64,000 nt of DNA from Burkholderiaceae bacterium (GCA_030157545.1 JAOAUN010000048.1:1-64000); one strand, 5' to 3'. Positions 9,049 through 19,730 are shown, counted from the stretch's first letter. Numbers and translations are program-made. Notes: a model not told the origin generated them from the sequence alone.

Positions 9049-10401
9049 ATGACTCCCGACACTTCCGACCGCGACCAGTTCGCACCCAAACTGAACCTGA
9101 AGCAGCGGCTGATGTCGCTGTCGTGGAAAGACCTTGCCTTCGTACTGCTGCCGATTGTGATGCTCTGCATTGCCTCAGTCTGGGTTGCAGTCAAGCTGAT
9201 ACAGCCAGCGCCGCCCGATACGCTGGTGATTCTGAGCGGGCCGGAAGGCAGCAGTTTTCGCAATACCGCCGATCGCTATGCCAAGATCATCGGTACCCAT
9301 GGCGTCAAGGTTAAGGTTGTCTCCACCGATGGCTCGGAAGAAAATCTCAGGCTGCTGCTGAATAAAAAAACTGTAGCCGATGTTGCGCTGGTACAGAACG
9401 GCCTGGTCGACAAAACCGAGTCGCAGGCGCTGATGTCGCTGGGCACGTTGTATGTGCAGCCGATACTGGTGTTTTATCGCAGTAAGACAAGCATTGACCA
9501 CATTGGCCAACTTAAACGCAAGCGCATTGCCATCGGGCCGCTAGGCAGCGGCACGCATGTGCTGGCTTCGAAAATACTCGAAGAAAATGACCTGACCAAA
9601 GAGGACGCCACGCTATTGACCATGGATGGCGACGAGGCGATGCAGGCACTGCTTGAGAATAAAGTTGATGCCATTTTCGTGATGAGCGAATTAATTCGCG
9701 GTAAAAAAGTGCGTGAACTGATGCAGGCCCCGAACATCAAATTAATGAGCTTTCGTCAAGCAGATGGTTACTTGCGTCGTATGCGGTTTTTATCGCGGCT
9801 GACTGCGCCGGAAGGTAGTTTCGATCTCGGTAAAAACCTGCCGCCTATGGATATCCAATTAGTAGGTACGCCAGTCGAGCTGGTGGCGCGTGAAGGCCTG
9901 CATCCTGCCATCTCGGATTTGCTGATTTCCGCTGCGCGTGAAGTACATGGCAAATCCGGCCTGTTTCGCAAAGCGAATGAATTTCCTGCGGCCGTAGAGC
10001 GAGATTTTCCGTTGAGTGAGGAAGCAAAGCGGTACTATGCGTCCGGCTCGCCATTTTTATATAAACGCCTGCCGTTCTGGCTGGCCAGCCTGATCGACCG
10101 GATTTTGTTATTCATCGTGCCTTTGGCAATTGTGCTGGTGCCGGCGTCCCGATTGCTTGCGCCGCTCTACCGCTGGCGCGTGCGCTCGAAGATTTATCGC
10201 TGGTATGGCGCGCTGATGGTGATCGAGCGTGAAATGTCATTGGCAAATTCCGCAGAGCGTAGCAGCCAGATTCATGCGCGACTGGCTGAAATTGAAAGCG
10301 CGGTCGATGCGATGCATGCGCCGCTGGCCTATGCCGATCAATTGTATGTTTTGCGCGAACATATAGGCTTTGTGAAGAAGCGGTTCAGGCCGGTTGGTTA
10401 G
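9049..10401 (+). CDS. TAXI-family TRAP transporter solute-binding protein, membrane anchored
   Basis: N-terminal TM helix, LSGPEGSSFRNTADRYAKI, IGPLGSGTHVLASKIL; C-terminal TM and cytosolic extension. Confidence 0.8.
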   Translation: MTPDTSDRDQFAPKLNLKQRLMSLSWKDLAFVLLPIVMLCIASVWVAVKLIQPAPPDTLVILSGPEGSSFRNTADRYAKIIGTHGVKVKVVSTDGSEENLRLLLNKKTVADVALVQNGLVDKTESQALMSLGTLYVQPILVFYRSKTSIDHIGQLKRKRIAIGPLGSGTHVLASKILEENDLTKEDATLLTMDGDEAMQALLENKVDAIFVMSELIRGKKVRELMQAPNIKLMSFRQADGYLRRMRFLSRLTAPEGSFDLGKNLPPMDIQLVGTPVELVAREGLHPAISDLLISAAREVHGKSGLFRKANEFPAAVERDFPLSEEAKRYYASGSPFLYKRLPFWLASLIDRILLFIVPLAIVLVPASRLLAPLYRWRVRSKIYRWYGALMVIEREMSLANSAERSSQIHARLAEIESAVDAMHAPLAYADQLYVLREHIGFVKKRFRPVG

Positions 10402-10424
10402 GACTGAATCTCCTGTTTGAAATT

Positions 10425-10526
10425 AAAGACGCTGGATCCCAGCCTGCGCTGGGATGACGGTAGAAATGGTGAGAGCGCCTCAATATCTATCGTCGTCCCA
10501 GCGCAGGCTGGGACCCAGCGTCTTTT
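10425..10526. repeat. Long imperfect inverted repeat (REP-like palindrome), arms about 35 nt
   Basis: aaagacgctggatcccagcctgcgctgggatgacg ... cgtcgtcccagcgcaggctgggacccagcgtctttt. Confidence 0.9.
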
Positions 10527-10577
10527 GTAAAACATCCATCTACACGCTACAGTAACTACCAAATTTAATCAGCCCGA

Positions 10578-11789
10578 ATGGCTAGAAATACCTCCATGAC
10601 AACAAGCATCAACACAGCAGACACTCCTTTCCCTACACTGGTCTGGACCGAAAACGAGCAAACCCACAGCCTGCGCTGGCGCTCGGAAAACGGCGTCCAG
10701 CCACCCAAGCGCGTGGTGGTTGCCGACGATACGCTGACTGCCGACTCCGCCTTCCGGCTGGCCAGTGAAGGCACCGGCATTTTGTGGCGCGGCGATTTCC
10801 AGAATGCGCGTCAATTGCTGCAGGCACTCGCGCGTCGTACCGATCGCCCGTCAAAAAAATCACACAGAAAATCCAACAAGCCCGAGCCGACGATGACGGA
10901 GGCGTTTCATCTGCACCGTCAGGCACAGTCGCAACGCTCGCGTACGCTAGGCATGCTGATCATTCCGTTCGACGCGGACCATAGCGTACCGCTGCGCCGC
11001 GCACCCGACATCAAGCTCGCTTGCAATGAAGCTTACGGCCGTGGCACCGAGCCCTATGCGGCTTCGCTGCGTGAACTGCTAGGCGTCATCAGTGCGCATG
11101 AATGGCGCAAGCGTGGTGTGGAAATTCCCGCGCTCGCGAATGCAGAGGGTCCGCAGCGCATACATCCGCATTACGGCGTATTTGCACCAGTGCGTACTGA
11201 ATATGTGCCGCTGGTGGCGCAAGCGCCTTTGCCAAAACTGCTCGCTACCAATTCGCTGGCATTTGATATCGGCACCGGCACTGGCGTGCTGGCTGCCGTA
11301 CTGGCCACACGTGGTATCGAAAAAATTCTGGCCACCGATCAGGACCAGCGCGCGCTCTCCTGCGCTCGCGAAAACATGGTCAGGCTGGACCTGACCGATA
11401 AAGTACAGGTGCTGGAAGCGGACTTGTTCCCTGAAGGACGTGCGGCGCTGATTGTCTGTAATCCGCCGTGGGTACCGGCACGGCCGAGTTCAGCGATTGA
11501 ATTTGCCGTATTCGATCCGGACAGCCGCATGCTGCGCGGTTTTCTGGCGGGGCTGGCAGAGCATATGTTGCCGGGCGGAGAAGGCTGGCTGATCCTGTCG
11601 GATCTGGCCGAACATCTGGGTTTGCGCACTCGCGCGGAATTGCTGGAAGCGATAGAGGCGGGCGGTCTGAAGGTGGTGGATCGTATTGACACGAAACCCG
11701 TGCATGGCAAGGTTGCCGATACTGAAGATGCCTTGCATGTTGCACGGGCTGCCGAAGTGACTTCGCTGTGGAGGCTGGCGGCGAAGTGA
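10578..11789 (+). CDS. Class I SAM-dependent methyltransferase (PF05175/HemK-like)
   Basis: AFDIGTGTGVLAAVLATRG (motif I) and LIVCNPPWVPA (NPPW motif). Confidence 0.82.
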   Translation: MARNTSMTTSINTADTPFPTLVWTENEQTHSLRWRSENGVQPPKRVVVADDTLTADSAFRLASEGTGILWRGDFQNARQLLQALARRTDRPSKKSHRKSNKPEPTMTEAFHLHRQAQSQRSRTLGMLIIPFDADHSVPLRRAPDIKLACNEAYGRGTEPYAASLRELLGVISAHEWRKRGVEIPALANAEGPQRIHPHYGVFAPVRTEYVPLVAQAPLPKLLATNSLAFDIGTGTGVLAAVLATRGIEKILATDQDQRALSCARENMVRLDLTDKVQVLEADLFPEGRAALIVCNPPWVPARPSSAIEFAVFDPDSRMLRGFLAGLAEHMLPGGEGWLILSDLAEHLGLRTRAELLEAIEAGGLKVVDRIDTKPVHGKVADTEDALHVARAAEVTSLWRLAAK

Positions 11790-11927
11790 AGCAGAGGAGA
11801 AGATCGCTTAGTGCCTGATTGAAAAATCAAAATGCAAGAAGCTGGCAGCAACACTGTCTCCAAGCCAGCAACTCCGCATTGAACAGCCAAAAATTCTGCA
11901 GCCCGGTATGGCGTTTGCCGCGTTTGT

Positions 11928-14531
11928 TTAAGCAGCAGCTATCCGTGCTGCCAGATGCGCAAGCGCTTCCTCAACCTGATCCACCAGCACCAGGCACTGA
12001 TCGCCAGGATTGAGCAAAGCCAGCCCACGATCAATGGCAAGGAATTCGCCGCGTATTTCTTCGATATGCGTCGTGCGGCTCGCACCATCCAGACCTTGCC
12101 GCAGCAATCCGATGACTTCGCCTTCGGCACGGCCGCGCTGGCAGGCGTCTTCATACAGCACGACATTGTCAAATGCCGCGCCCAGGATATGGGTCTGTTC
12201 ACGAATGTCCTGGTCGCGCCTGTCGCCTGCGCCGCTGATAACAACGGTGCGTTTTTGTCCCGGCGTCACAGGCAGTGCATTGAAGGCCGCTACCAGTGCA
12301 TGCATGGCATGCGGATTGTGGCCGTAGTCGGCTATGACGGTGGCGCCTTTGTATTGCATCAAGTTGAAGCGGCCGGGCGCGTTCTTGCTGTCGTTATGAA
12401 AACTGCTGACACCGTTGCAGATTGCCTGCCAGTCCATGTCCAGCGCCCAGCATGCGCCCACAGCAGCCAGCGTATTTTCTATCTGGAAGCCTAGCAAGCC
12501 GCCACGCGTCAAAGGCACGTCTGCCAGTGCAAGTCTTTGCTGTAGCTGGCCTTCGACAGCGACGATGTCACCGGCCTCGACGAATACGACGCGCTTGCCG
12601 CGTGCCCTGTGTGATACCAGTGTCGGATTATGTGCATCCTGCGCAAAATAAATCACTTGGCCGTTGCAGTGCGCAGCCATGGCAGCGACCAGCGGATCGG
12701 CAGCATTCAGCACCGCATAGCCGTGAGGGGCGACGTTTTGCACAATGATTTGCTTGACGCTGGCCACGTCTTCTGGCGTGTGAATATGGTTCAGGCCCAG
12801 ATGGTCGCCTTCGCCGACATTGGTCACGACCGCGACTGCGCAGCGGTCAAATCCCAGGCCTTCACGCAGCACGCCGCCGCGTGCGGTTTCCAGCACGGCC
12901 GCTTGCACGTCCGGATGCGATAGTACGTTGCGCGCGCTTTTCGGGCCGCTGCAATCGCCGCTGTCCGTCTGGCGACCGCCGACATAGACACCATCGGTGT
13001 TGGTCATGCCCACGCACAGACCGGTGTTGGCCAGCACATGCGAAATCAGACGGGTGGTGGTGGTCTTGCCGTTGACGCCGGTGACGGCGACGACCGGAAT
13101 CCTGCCGTCGTCGCCCGGTGTGTAGAGCTGCTTCATGATGGCGCCGCCTATCTTGCGGCCCTTGCCATACGAAGGCGTCAGGTGCATGCGCAAGCCCGGT
13201 GCGGCATTGACTTCAACTATACCGCCGCTCTGTTCTTCGAGTGGCATCTGTACGCTTTCGCAGACCACATCGACGCCGCACACATGCAGGCCAATCATGC
13301 TGGCTGCATCGATAGCGCGTGCCGCCACTTCGGGATGCACGTCGTCGGTCACGTCGGTGGCGGTGCCGCCGGTGCTGAGGTTGGCGTTGTTGCGCAGGAC
13401 GACGCGCAGTCCGTTTTCGGGAACGGATTCGGGCGTGAGTCCCTGAATGCCAAGTCTTGCCTTGGCGATGTCATCGAAACGGATTTTGGTCAGCGAGGTC
13501 GCATGACCATCACCGCGGCGCGGGTCGGCGTTGACGATATCAACCAGCTCGCGCACCGTGTGCTTGCCGTCACCGACGACAAAGGGTGGATCGCGCCGTG
13601 CAGCAGCAACCAGTTGCTGACCGACGACCAGCAGCCGGAAATCGCCGCCCGGCAAAAATTTTTCGACCAGCACGGTGCCTTCTTCTGACGCCACATTGAA
13701 TGCGATTTCAAGGTGCTCGCGACTGACGATATTGACCGTCACGCCGCGTCCCTGGCTGCCGCTTTGCGGCTTGACCACCACCGGCATGCCGATGCGCTGC
13801 GCAGCAGCCCATGCCTCTTCAATGGTATGCACCGGAAAACCGACCGGCACCGGCACACCGGCGGCTTGCAGCAAATGCTTGGTCAAATCCTTGTCTTGTG
13901 CAATCGTCTCGGCCACGGCGCTGGTTGCATCGACTTCGGCGGCCTGAATGCGGCGCTGGCGATGGCCCCAGCCAAACTGCACCAGACTACCGCTGGTGAG
14001 GCGTCGGAATGGAATGCCGCGGGCGATAGCGGCGGTCACAATCGCGCCAGTGCTTGGTCCCAGGCGCAAGTCTTCGTCCATTTCACGCAGCTGCGTGATC
14101 ATGGCGTTCGTGTCCGGCACGCCGGCTGCAGTCTGCGCCTGACCGTTCGCGTTTTGCCACGCACCCACGACCAGATCCCAGGCCATTTTCAGCGCGGCAT
14201 GACCGACTTCCTCTTCGCTGTACTCGACTACGACCCTGTATATGCCAGTCTCGGGTGTAGGTATCGTGTTGCTGAAGCTGATCGGGCAACCGGCCTGCGT
14301 CTGCAGTGCCAGCAAGGTCGCTTCAAGCGCATGGGCCAGCGTCAGCGGGCCGCGCTTGCTTACTGTGCTCAAGCCGGCGATGCCGTTGCACAGGCTTTGC
14401 AGCGCAAGCTCGAAGCCGCTTACGTTATCGAGAACGCATTCAGCCGGAGCGCATTGCAGCTCGATTTCGAGCACGGTATGCCGGCTCCACAAATTGGGGC
14501 CGCGCAGGGCCCGGGATCGGATCAGTTCCAT
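11928..14531 (-). CDS. cphA: Cyanophycin synthetase (ATP-grasp + Mur-ligase domains)
   Basis: LRGPNLWSRHTVLEIEL N-terminus; ATP-grasp VVKPQSGSQGRGVTVNI; intact Mur P-loop VTGVNGKTTTTRL. Confidence 0.93.
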   Translation of the reverse strand: MELIRSRALRGPNLWSRHTVLEIELQCAPAECVLDNVSGFELALQSLCNGIAGLSTVSKRGPLTLAHALEATLLALQTQAGCPISFSNTIPTPETGIYRVVVEYSEEEVGHAALKMAWDLVVGAWQNANGQAQTAAGVPDTNAMITQLREMDEDLRLGPSTGAIVTAAIARGIPFRRLTSGSLVQFGWGHRQRRIQAAEVDATSAVAETIAQDKDLTKHLLQAAGVPVPVGFPVHTIEEAWAAAQRIGMPVVVKPQSGSQGRGVTVNIVSREHLEIAFNVASEEGTVLVEKFLPGGDFRLLVVGQQLVAAARRDPPFVVGDGKHTVRELVDIVNADPRRGDGHATSLTKIRFDDIAKARLGIQGLTPESVPENGLRVVLRNNANLSTGGTATDVTDDVHPEVAARAIDAASMIGLHVCGVDVVCESVQMPLEEQSGGIVEVNAAPGLRMHLTPSYGKGRKIGGAIMKQLYTPGDDGRIPVVAVTGVNGKTTTTRLISHVLANTGLCVGMTNTDGVYVGGRQTDSGDCSGPKSARNVLSHPDVQAAVLETARGGVLREGLGFDRCAVAVVTNVGEGDHLGLNHIHTPEDVASVKQIIVQNVAPHGYAVLNAADPLVAAMAAHCNGQVIYFAQDAHNPTLVSHRARGKRVVFVEAGDIVAVEGQLQQRLALADVPLTRGGLLGFQIENTLAAVGACWALDMDWQAICNGVSSFHNDSKNAPGRFNLMQYKGATVIADYGHNPHAMHALVAAFNALPVTPGQKRTVVISGAGDRRDQDIREQTHILGAAFDNVVLYEDACQRGRAEGEVIGLLRQGLDGASRTTHIEEIRGEFLAIDRGLALLNPGDQCLVLVDQVEEALAHLAARIAAA

Positions 14532-14551
14532 ATTTTCAGTGGTGAGTCTGG

Positions 14552-16777
14552 TCAGAGCGAGCTGGCACGCGTGGGTGCCGGCTCAAAAGTTTCAAGGCCG
14601 GTTGCCACCATATCGGGCTCCAGTCCGAGCGCCCATGCGGCGGCAACCGAAGCCAGCAGCACCGGAACCGGCAGGCTGCGTGCGGCAGGTCGCAGATCTT
14701 TTTGTATGTCGAGCACGTTGATAGTTTGTGCGCCATGCGCCTGCACGATCATTGTGCCGTTCATGAAGACGACGCGGCCACCTGCCTCGCGCTGCGCCAG
14801 CAGGGCGGCGTTGTTGACGTCTTGCGCATACAGCAGCACTTCACCATCGCACAGGCTGGCCATGTCGAGCACCAGCGCATCTTCTGCATTGAGGACGGCG
14901 GCGCCTTCCTGACGCACGACATCAACTTGTGTGCGCAGGACTTTATAGCGCTGTTTGTCGGTGTCATATTCGTCCATCGTCACGATCGCATCGGCGTCGG
15001 TGACGATGCCGATGTCGCAGCGGTCATAGGACAGGCCTTCGGTCACGATCATCTGCGGGCTGTTCTCAAAGACTGCGGCTTCAACATTGCGATTGATCAG
15101 CAGGCGCTGGCCGCTTTCCCAGTCACTCGCGCCATAGGTTTCCAGTCTGCGCGCGCCAACGAACAGGCCGTCGCTGCAAGACAGGCCAACCTGCATGCCC
15201 GACAGTTGCATCAGCCATGCCACCAGCTGCGCAATCGGCGCAGTATCGCGCGTGCCCGTCACGCCGACGATGGGAATGCGACCGGTCCCGTTATCCGGGA
15301 ATAGATGATCGACGATGGCCTTGCCGACCGGGCGCGGTTCTCCTTGCGCGGGATTCAAATGCATCAGCAGGCTGGGGCCGGCGTTGACTTCAACGATTGC
15401 GCCGCCTTGTTCATCGAGCGGGCGTCCTATGTCTTCACAAACAAGGTCAATACCGGCGATGTCGAGGCCGACGATGCGCGCGGCCAACTTGCAAGCATGC
15501 GCGACTTCAGGATGAATCTGGTCGGTGCATTCAATCGAATGGTTGCCATTGCGCGCAATGAGTACACGACGGCCCGCTTCGGGCACTGATTGCGGTTTCA
15601 GGCCTTGCCGCTGCAGATTGTCTTGCAAGACGCTGTTGGCGAGCAGGTTCAGGGTTTCCAGCGGCTGTATGTCAGCCGAGCCACGGCGCGGGTCGCTGTT
15701 AATTTGCGCATCGACCAGTTCCAGCAGGGTGGAGCTGCCGTCGGCCGTGATCCACACGCTTTCGCCGCGCACGGCTGCCACCACGCTGCCGCCGACCACG
15801 AGTACGCGATGCTCTTCGCCGGCGATATAACGTTCCACGATCACGCCGCTGCCTTCTTCATGCGCGACGTGCCACGCCGATTCAATTTCGCCTCGGGTTT
15901 TAAGGTCAAGCATGACGCCGCGTCCGCGGTTGCCGTCAGTCGGCTTGACGACCACCGGCAAGCCCAGTTCCTGGGCAGCTTCCCATGCCTGTTCGATACT
16001 TTCGACGACTTCGCCTTCCGGCACCGGTATGCCGCAACTGCGCAACAAGTTCTTGGTCATGTCCTTGTTACTGGCGATGCCTTCGGCGATGGCGCTGGTA
16101 CGGTCAGACTCGGCGGTCCAGATACGGTTCTGGCGTGAGCCATAGCCAAGCTGGACCAGATTGCCTTTGTTGAGGCGAATGTAAGGAATTTTGCGTTTGC
16201 CGGCGCTGATCACGATATGCGCAGTGCTGGGCCCGAGCCAGTATTCATCTATTTTGCTGTGTACTTGCGCGACGGCCTGCTTCAAGTCAAACGGCTTGTT
16301 GTTGAGCACCGCTTCCATCAGCGCGTGACCAGCCGCCAGCGCAGCGCGCGCCACGGTTTCGTCCGGCACCCGGAACACCATACGGTAAATGCCGGAGACC
16401 GAAGTTTCGCGGGTCTGGCCGAAGCCGGCAGTCATGCCGGCCAATTCAAGGATTTCAATAATGACGTGTTCGAGAACGTGGCCCATCCACGTACCTTCGC
16501 GCAGCCGCAGGTGGAAGCCGTCCGTTTCACCGATGCTGCAGCGATGCGCGGCTACGCTGGGCAATACGGCCAGCAGCCGGTCTACGAATCCGGGCAGGCG
16601 GTTGCTTGGCCATTCTTCGAGTACGCCGAGGTCGAGCCAGGTTTCGAGTACTTCGGTATAGGTCCAGATATTCGGACCGCGAAGAAAAGTCGTACTTAGA
16701 ATCTTCAATTCAAGCGGAGCCGGAGGCAAAGTCTGGCTTGCCGCGGTGCTGGAGGAGCTCATATTAAAACCGCTCAT
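14552..16777 (-). CDS. Second cyanophycin synthetase-like protein (CphA'), truncated, with degenerate Mur-ligase half
   Basis: LRGPNIWTYTEVLETWLDLG; ATP-grasp VVKPTDGNRGRGVMLDL intact; Mur P-loop degenerate GVTGTRDTAPIAQL; lacks C-terminal domain. Start chosen at MSGFNM; GTG at 16795 also possible. Confidence 0.88.
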   Translation of the reverse strand: MSGFNMSSSSTAASQTLPPAPLELKILSTTFLRGPNIWTYTEVLETWLDLGVLEEWPSNRLPGFVDRLLAVLPSVAAHRCSIGETDGFHLRLREGTWMGHVLEHVIIEILELAGMTAGFGQTRETSVSGIYRMVFRVPDETVARAALAAGHALMEAVLNNKPFDLKQAVAQVHSKIDEYWLGPSTAHIVISAGKRKIPYIRLNKGNLVQLGYGSRQNRIWTAESDRTSAIAEGIASNKDMTKNLLRSCGIPVPEGEVVESIEQAWEAAQELGLPVVVKPTDGNRGRGVMLDLKTRGEIESAWHVAHEEGSGVIVERYIAGEEHRVLVVGGSVVAAVRGESVWITADGSSTLLELVDAQINSDPRRGSADIQPLETLNLLANSVLQDNLQRQGLKPQSVPEAGRRVLIARNGNHSIECTDQIHPEVAHACKLAARIVGLDIAGIDLVCEDIGRPLDEQGGAIVEVNAGPSLLMHLNPAQGEPRPVGKAIVDHLFPDNGTGRIPIVGVTGTRDTAPIAQLVAWLMQLSGMQVGLSCSDGLFVGARRLETYGASDWESGQRLLINRNVEAAVFENSPQMIVTEGLSYDRCDIGIVTDADAIVTMDEYDTDKQRYKVLRTQVDVVRQEGAAVLNAEDALVLDMASLCDGEVLLYAQDVNNAALLAQREAGGRVVFMNGTMIVQAHGAQTINVLDIQKDLRPAARSLPVPVLLASVAAAWALGLEPDMVATGLETFEPAPTRASSL

Positions 16778-16917
16778 GTGAATAATTGAACGCACACATG
16801 GACGGCAAAGCCATATTCGGCGAAAATTCGGCCTTTGAGTCGTCCAGTAGGGCGGCCGCCAGGGTCAGCGGGGAACTTGAATTTTTGTTTAGAATGCTGC
16901 ATTGACTTACCCACCCC

Positions 16918-19212
16918 ATGCTACCAAGCTCCCGATCTTTGAATACTGCTGAAATTCCCGCTGATTTTGACAACGTCGCTGCTGGCGAACCCGGCTTGCG
17001 CCCGGGAGAACTCGTACTCGCCACGCTAGGGACAGACCTGAACGCGTCGCTTCAATTCGCAAGCAGCAAAGTTTTGCTCACAACAGAGCGAATGATAAGC
17101 GATTCGGATGGCAAAGGGTGGACTAGCTGGCCGCTTAAATCCGATCTGACCCTGCATCACAGCGACCATGCCGGCGTCGGCAGTCTGACCCTGCATGAAG
17201 GTGAGCACTGCATCGCGCGCTGGCGTTATACCCTTGCGCAGGATGTGGCGGCCGTGCGGCTGCTGCAGCAGTTTGAAAAACAGCAGGCCAGTCGTGATGG
17301 ACAAGTGGACGATAGCGACGAGCACGCGGCGCGTTGTCCGAGTTGTCATTCGCCGCTGCCGGACGACAGCGAAGAATGTACTTTATGTCATCGCGAGCTG
17401 GTGCAGCCGGCGTCTACCTGGGTATTGTTCCGGTTGTGGCGCTTTGCACGGCCTTACAAACTGCAGCTGCTGCTCGGCTTCCTGCTGACCTTGGCATCCA
17501 CCGCTGCCACCCTGGTGCCGCCGTATCTGACGATGCCGCTGATGGACGAAATCCTGATCCCGACTCACAACGGCACGCAGATCGATACGCATGACGTGCT
17601 GATTTTGCTGGGCGGACTGCTAGGCGCTGCGCTGACAGCCTGGGGACTGGGCTGGTGGCGCACTTATTTGCTGGCGCTGGTATCGGAACGCATAGGTGCG
17701 GATCTGCGCACCGCGACTTTTGATCATCTTTTGCAATTAAGCCTCGAATACTTCGGTGCCAAGCGCACCGGCGACCTGATTGCGCGTATCGGCAATGAGT
17801 CTGATCGCATTTGTGTTTTTTTGTCGCTGCATGCACTGGACTTTGTCACCGACGTTCTGATGCTGCTGATGACGGCGACCATCCTGTTTTCGATCAATCC
17901 GTGGCTGACTGTGGTGACCCTGGTGCCGCTGCCGCTGATTGCCTGGATGATTCATCTGGTGCGCGACAGATTGCGTACCGGCTTCGAAAAAATCGACCGC
18001 ATCTGGGGTGATGTCACCAACGTGCTGGCCGACACCATTCCGGGTATACGCGTAGTCAAAGCCTTTGCACAGGAAAGCCGCGAATCGCAACGCTTCAAGG
18101 ATGCCAATCAGCACAACCTCGCCGTCAACGACAAACTCAACCGCATCTGGAGCCTGTTTGCACCCACGGTGACGATGCTGACCGAAGTTGGCTTGCTGGT
18201 GGTGTGGGGCTTTGGTATCTGGCTCGTCACGCACCGGTCTATTTCTGTTGGCGTGCTGGTGGCTTTCATTGCCTACATCGGCCGCTTCTACGGCAGGCTT
18301 GATTCAATGAGCCGGATCGTCTCGCATACGCAAAAAGCCGCTGCTGGCGCAAAACGTATTTTTGACATTCTCGACCATAGCTCCAGCGTGCCGGAGCCGG
18401 CCAATCCAGTGCCGGTGCCGCAGGTGCAGGGCGCGATCAAAATTCGTGATATCGGATTCCGTTACGGCAGCCGGCGCATTATCCGCGGCATGACCCTTGA
18501 TATCCGGCCCGGCGAAATGATTGGCCTGGTTGGTCACAGCGGTTCTGGCAAAAGCACGCTGGTTAACCTGATCTGCCGCTTTTACGACGTCAGTGACGGC
18601 GCCATTTCCGTCGACGGCGTCGACATTCGCCGCTTTGCGCTGGCTGACTACAGACGTCACATCGGGCTGGTGTTGCAGGAGCCATTCCTGTTCCACGGCA
18701 CGATCGCCGAGAATATCGCCTATGGCAAGCCGGATGCCACGCGTACCGAAATCATTGCTGCCGCGCGCGCCGCGCATGCGCATGAATTCATTTTGCGACT
18801 GCGTCATGGCTATGATTCCATCGTCGGCGAACGCGGGCAGGGACTGTCTGGCGGCGAACGCCAGCGGATATCGATTGCGCGCGCTTTGCTGATCAATCCG
18901 CGCATCTTGATGCTGGATGAGGCAACCTCGAGTGTCGACACCGAAACCGAAAAGGAAATCCAGAAAGCGCTCGACAATCTGGTCCAGGGCAGGACTACGA
19001 TCGCGATCGCGCACCGCCTGTCGACTTTGCGGCGTGCAGACCGCCTGGTTGTGATGGACCGCGGCGAAGTGGTCGAAGTCGGTTCGCATGAAGAATTGAT
19101 GGCTGCGCGGGGCGCCTACTGGCGCTTGTATGAGGCGCAGGTGCGCAATGTCGACACTGAAGACAGCGAACCGCAGACGCTGCATATTCCTTTAGCCAAG
19201 GTGGGCACATGA
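16918..19212 (+). CDS. ABC exporter (TM-NBD fusion) with N-terminal extension and zinc ribbon; cyanophycin-locus-associated type
   Basis: CPSCHSPLPDDSEECTLCHREL; Walker A GLVGHSGSGKSTLVNL; LSGGERQRISIARAL; LMLDEATSSVD. Confidence 0.9.
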   Translation: MLPSSRSLNTAEIPADFDNVAAGEPGLRPGELVLATLGTDLNASLQFASSKVLLTTERMISDSDGKGWTSWPLKSDLTLHHSDHAGVGSLTLHEGEHCIARWRYTLAQDVAAVRLLQQFEKQQASRDGQVDDSDEHAARCPSCHSPLPDDSEECTLCHRELVQPASTWVLFRLWRFARPYKLQLLLGFLLTLASTAATLVPPYLTMPLMDEILIPTHNGTQIDTHDVLILLGGLLGAALTAWGLGWWRTYLLALVSERIGADLRTATFDHLLQLSLEYFGAKRTGDLIARIGNESDRICVFLSLHALDFVTDVLMLLMTATILFSINPWLTVVTLVPLPLIAWMIHLVRDRLRTGFEKIDRIWGDVTNVLADTIPGIRVVKAFAQESRESQRFKDANQHNLAVNDKLNRIWSLFAPTVTMLTEVGLLVVWGFGIWLVTHRSISVGVLVAFIAYIGRFYGRLDSMSRIVSHTQKAAAGAKRIFDILDHSSSVPEPANPVPVPQVQGAIKIRDIGFRYGSRRIIRGMTLDIRPGEMIGLVGHSGSGKSTLVNLICRFYDVSDGAISVDGVDIRRFALADYRRHIGLVLQEPFLFHGTIAENIAYGKPDATRTEIIAAARAAHAHEFILRLRHGYDSIVGERGQGLSGGERQRISIARALLINPRILMLDEATSSVDTETEKEIQKALDNLVQGRTTIAIAHRLSTLRRADRLVVMDRGEVVEVGSHEELMAARGAYWRLYEAQVRNVDTEDSEPQTLHIPLAKVGT

Positions 19213-19706
19213 TGGAAACCTTGATAGTGCGCCAGTACCAGTCACTGAAGCATAAGCTGGCTCTGGACTCGAACAGTGAGCTGATCTTTACCGACGAGGC
19301 AGGCACAATCCATCATGGCGTCATGCCAGTGCGCGCCTTTCCCATCAATGCGCCGGACGAAGGCTTGTCACTGGTCGGAACGGACGGACATGAACTCGCT
19401 TGGATTGCCAGCCTGTCGGAGCTTGCTACCGCTGAAAAAATCCTCATCGAGCAGTTTTTGGCCAAGCGTGAATTCACGCCGCTGATACAGCGTGTCGCAG
19501 CGGTCTCTTCTTTTGCAACGCCGAGCACCTGGACCGTGCACACAGACCGTGGTCCGACCTGTTTCATTCTGAAGGGCGAGGAAGATATCCGCAGATTGCA
19601 AGGTCATGGTTTGTTGATTACCGATAGCCATGGCGTCACGTATCACGTGGCCGACATGTCAAGACTGGATCGCGCATCACGCCGTTTGCTGGACCGGTTT
19701 TTGTAA
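19209..19706 (+). CDS. DUF1854-family protein, cyanophycin-locus-associated
   Basis: ATGATG overlap with ABC exporter; ELAWIASLSELATAEKILIEQFLAKREFTPLIQRV...WTVHTDRGPTCFILKGEEDIRRL. Confidence 0.8.
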   Translation: MMETLIVRQYQSLKHKLALDSNSELIFTDEAGTIHHGVMPVRAFPINAPDEGLSLVGTDGHELAWIASLSELATAEKILIEQFLAKREFTPLIQRVAAVSSFATPSTWTVHTDRGPTCFILKGEEDIRRLQGHGLLITDSHGVTYHVADMSRLDRASRRLLDRFL

Positions 19707-19730
19707 AAATAAAAAAAGGGAGCAGGTGCC

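Noticed and set aside
13713-14912. 399-aa ORF antisense to the cyanophycin synthetases
   Set aside because: His/Arg/Cys-rich low-plausibility translation opposite cphA; typical shadow ORF.
18304-19185. 293-aa ORF antisense to the ABC exporter
   Set aside because: Shadow ORF over the NBD; no recognisable motif.
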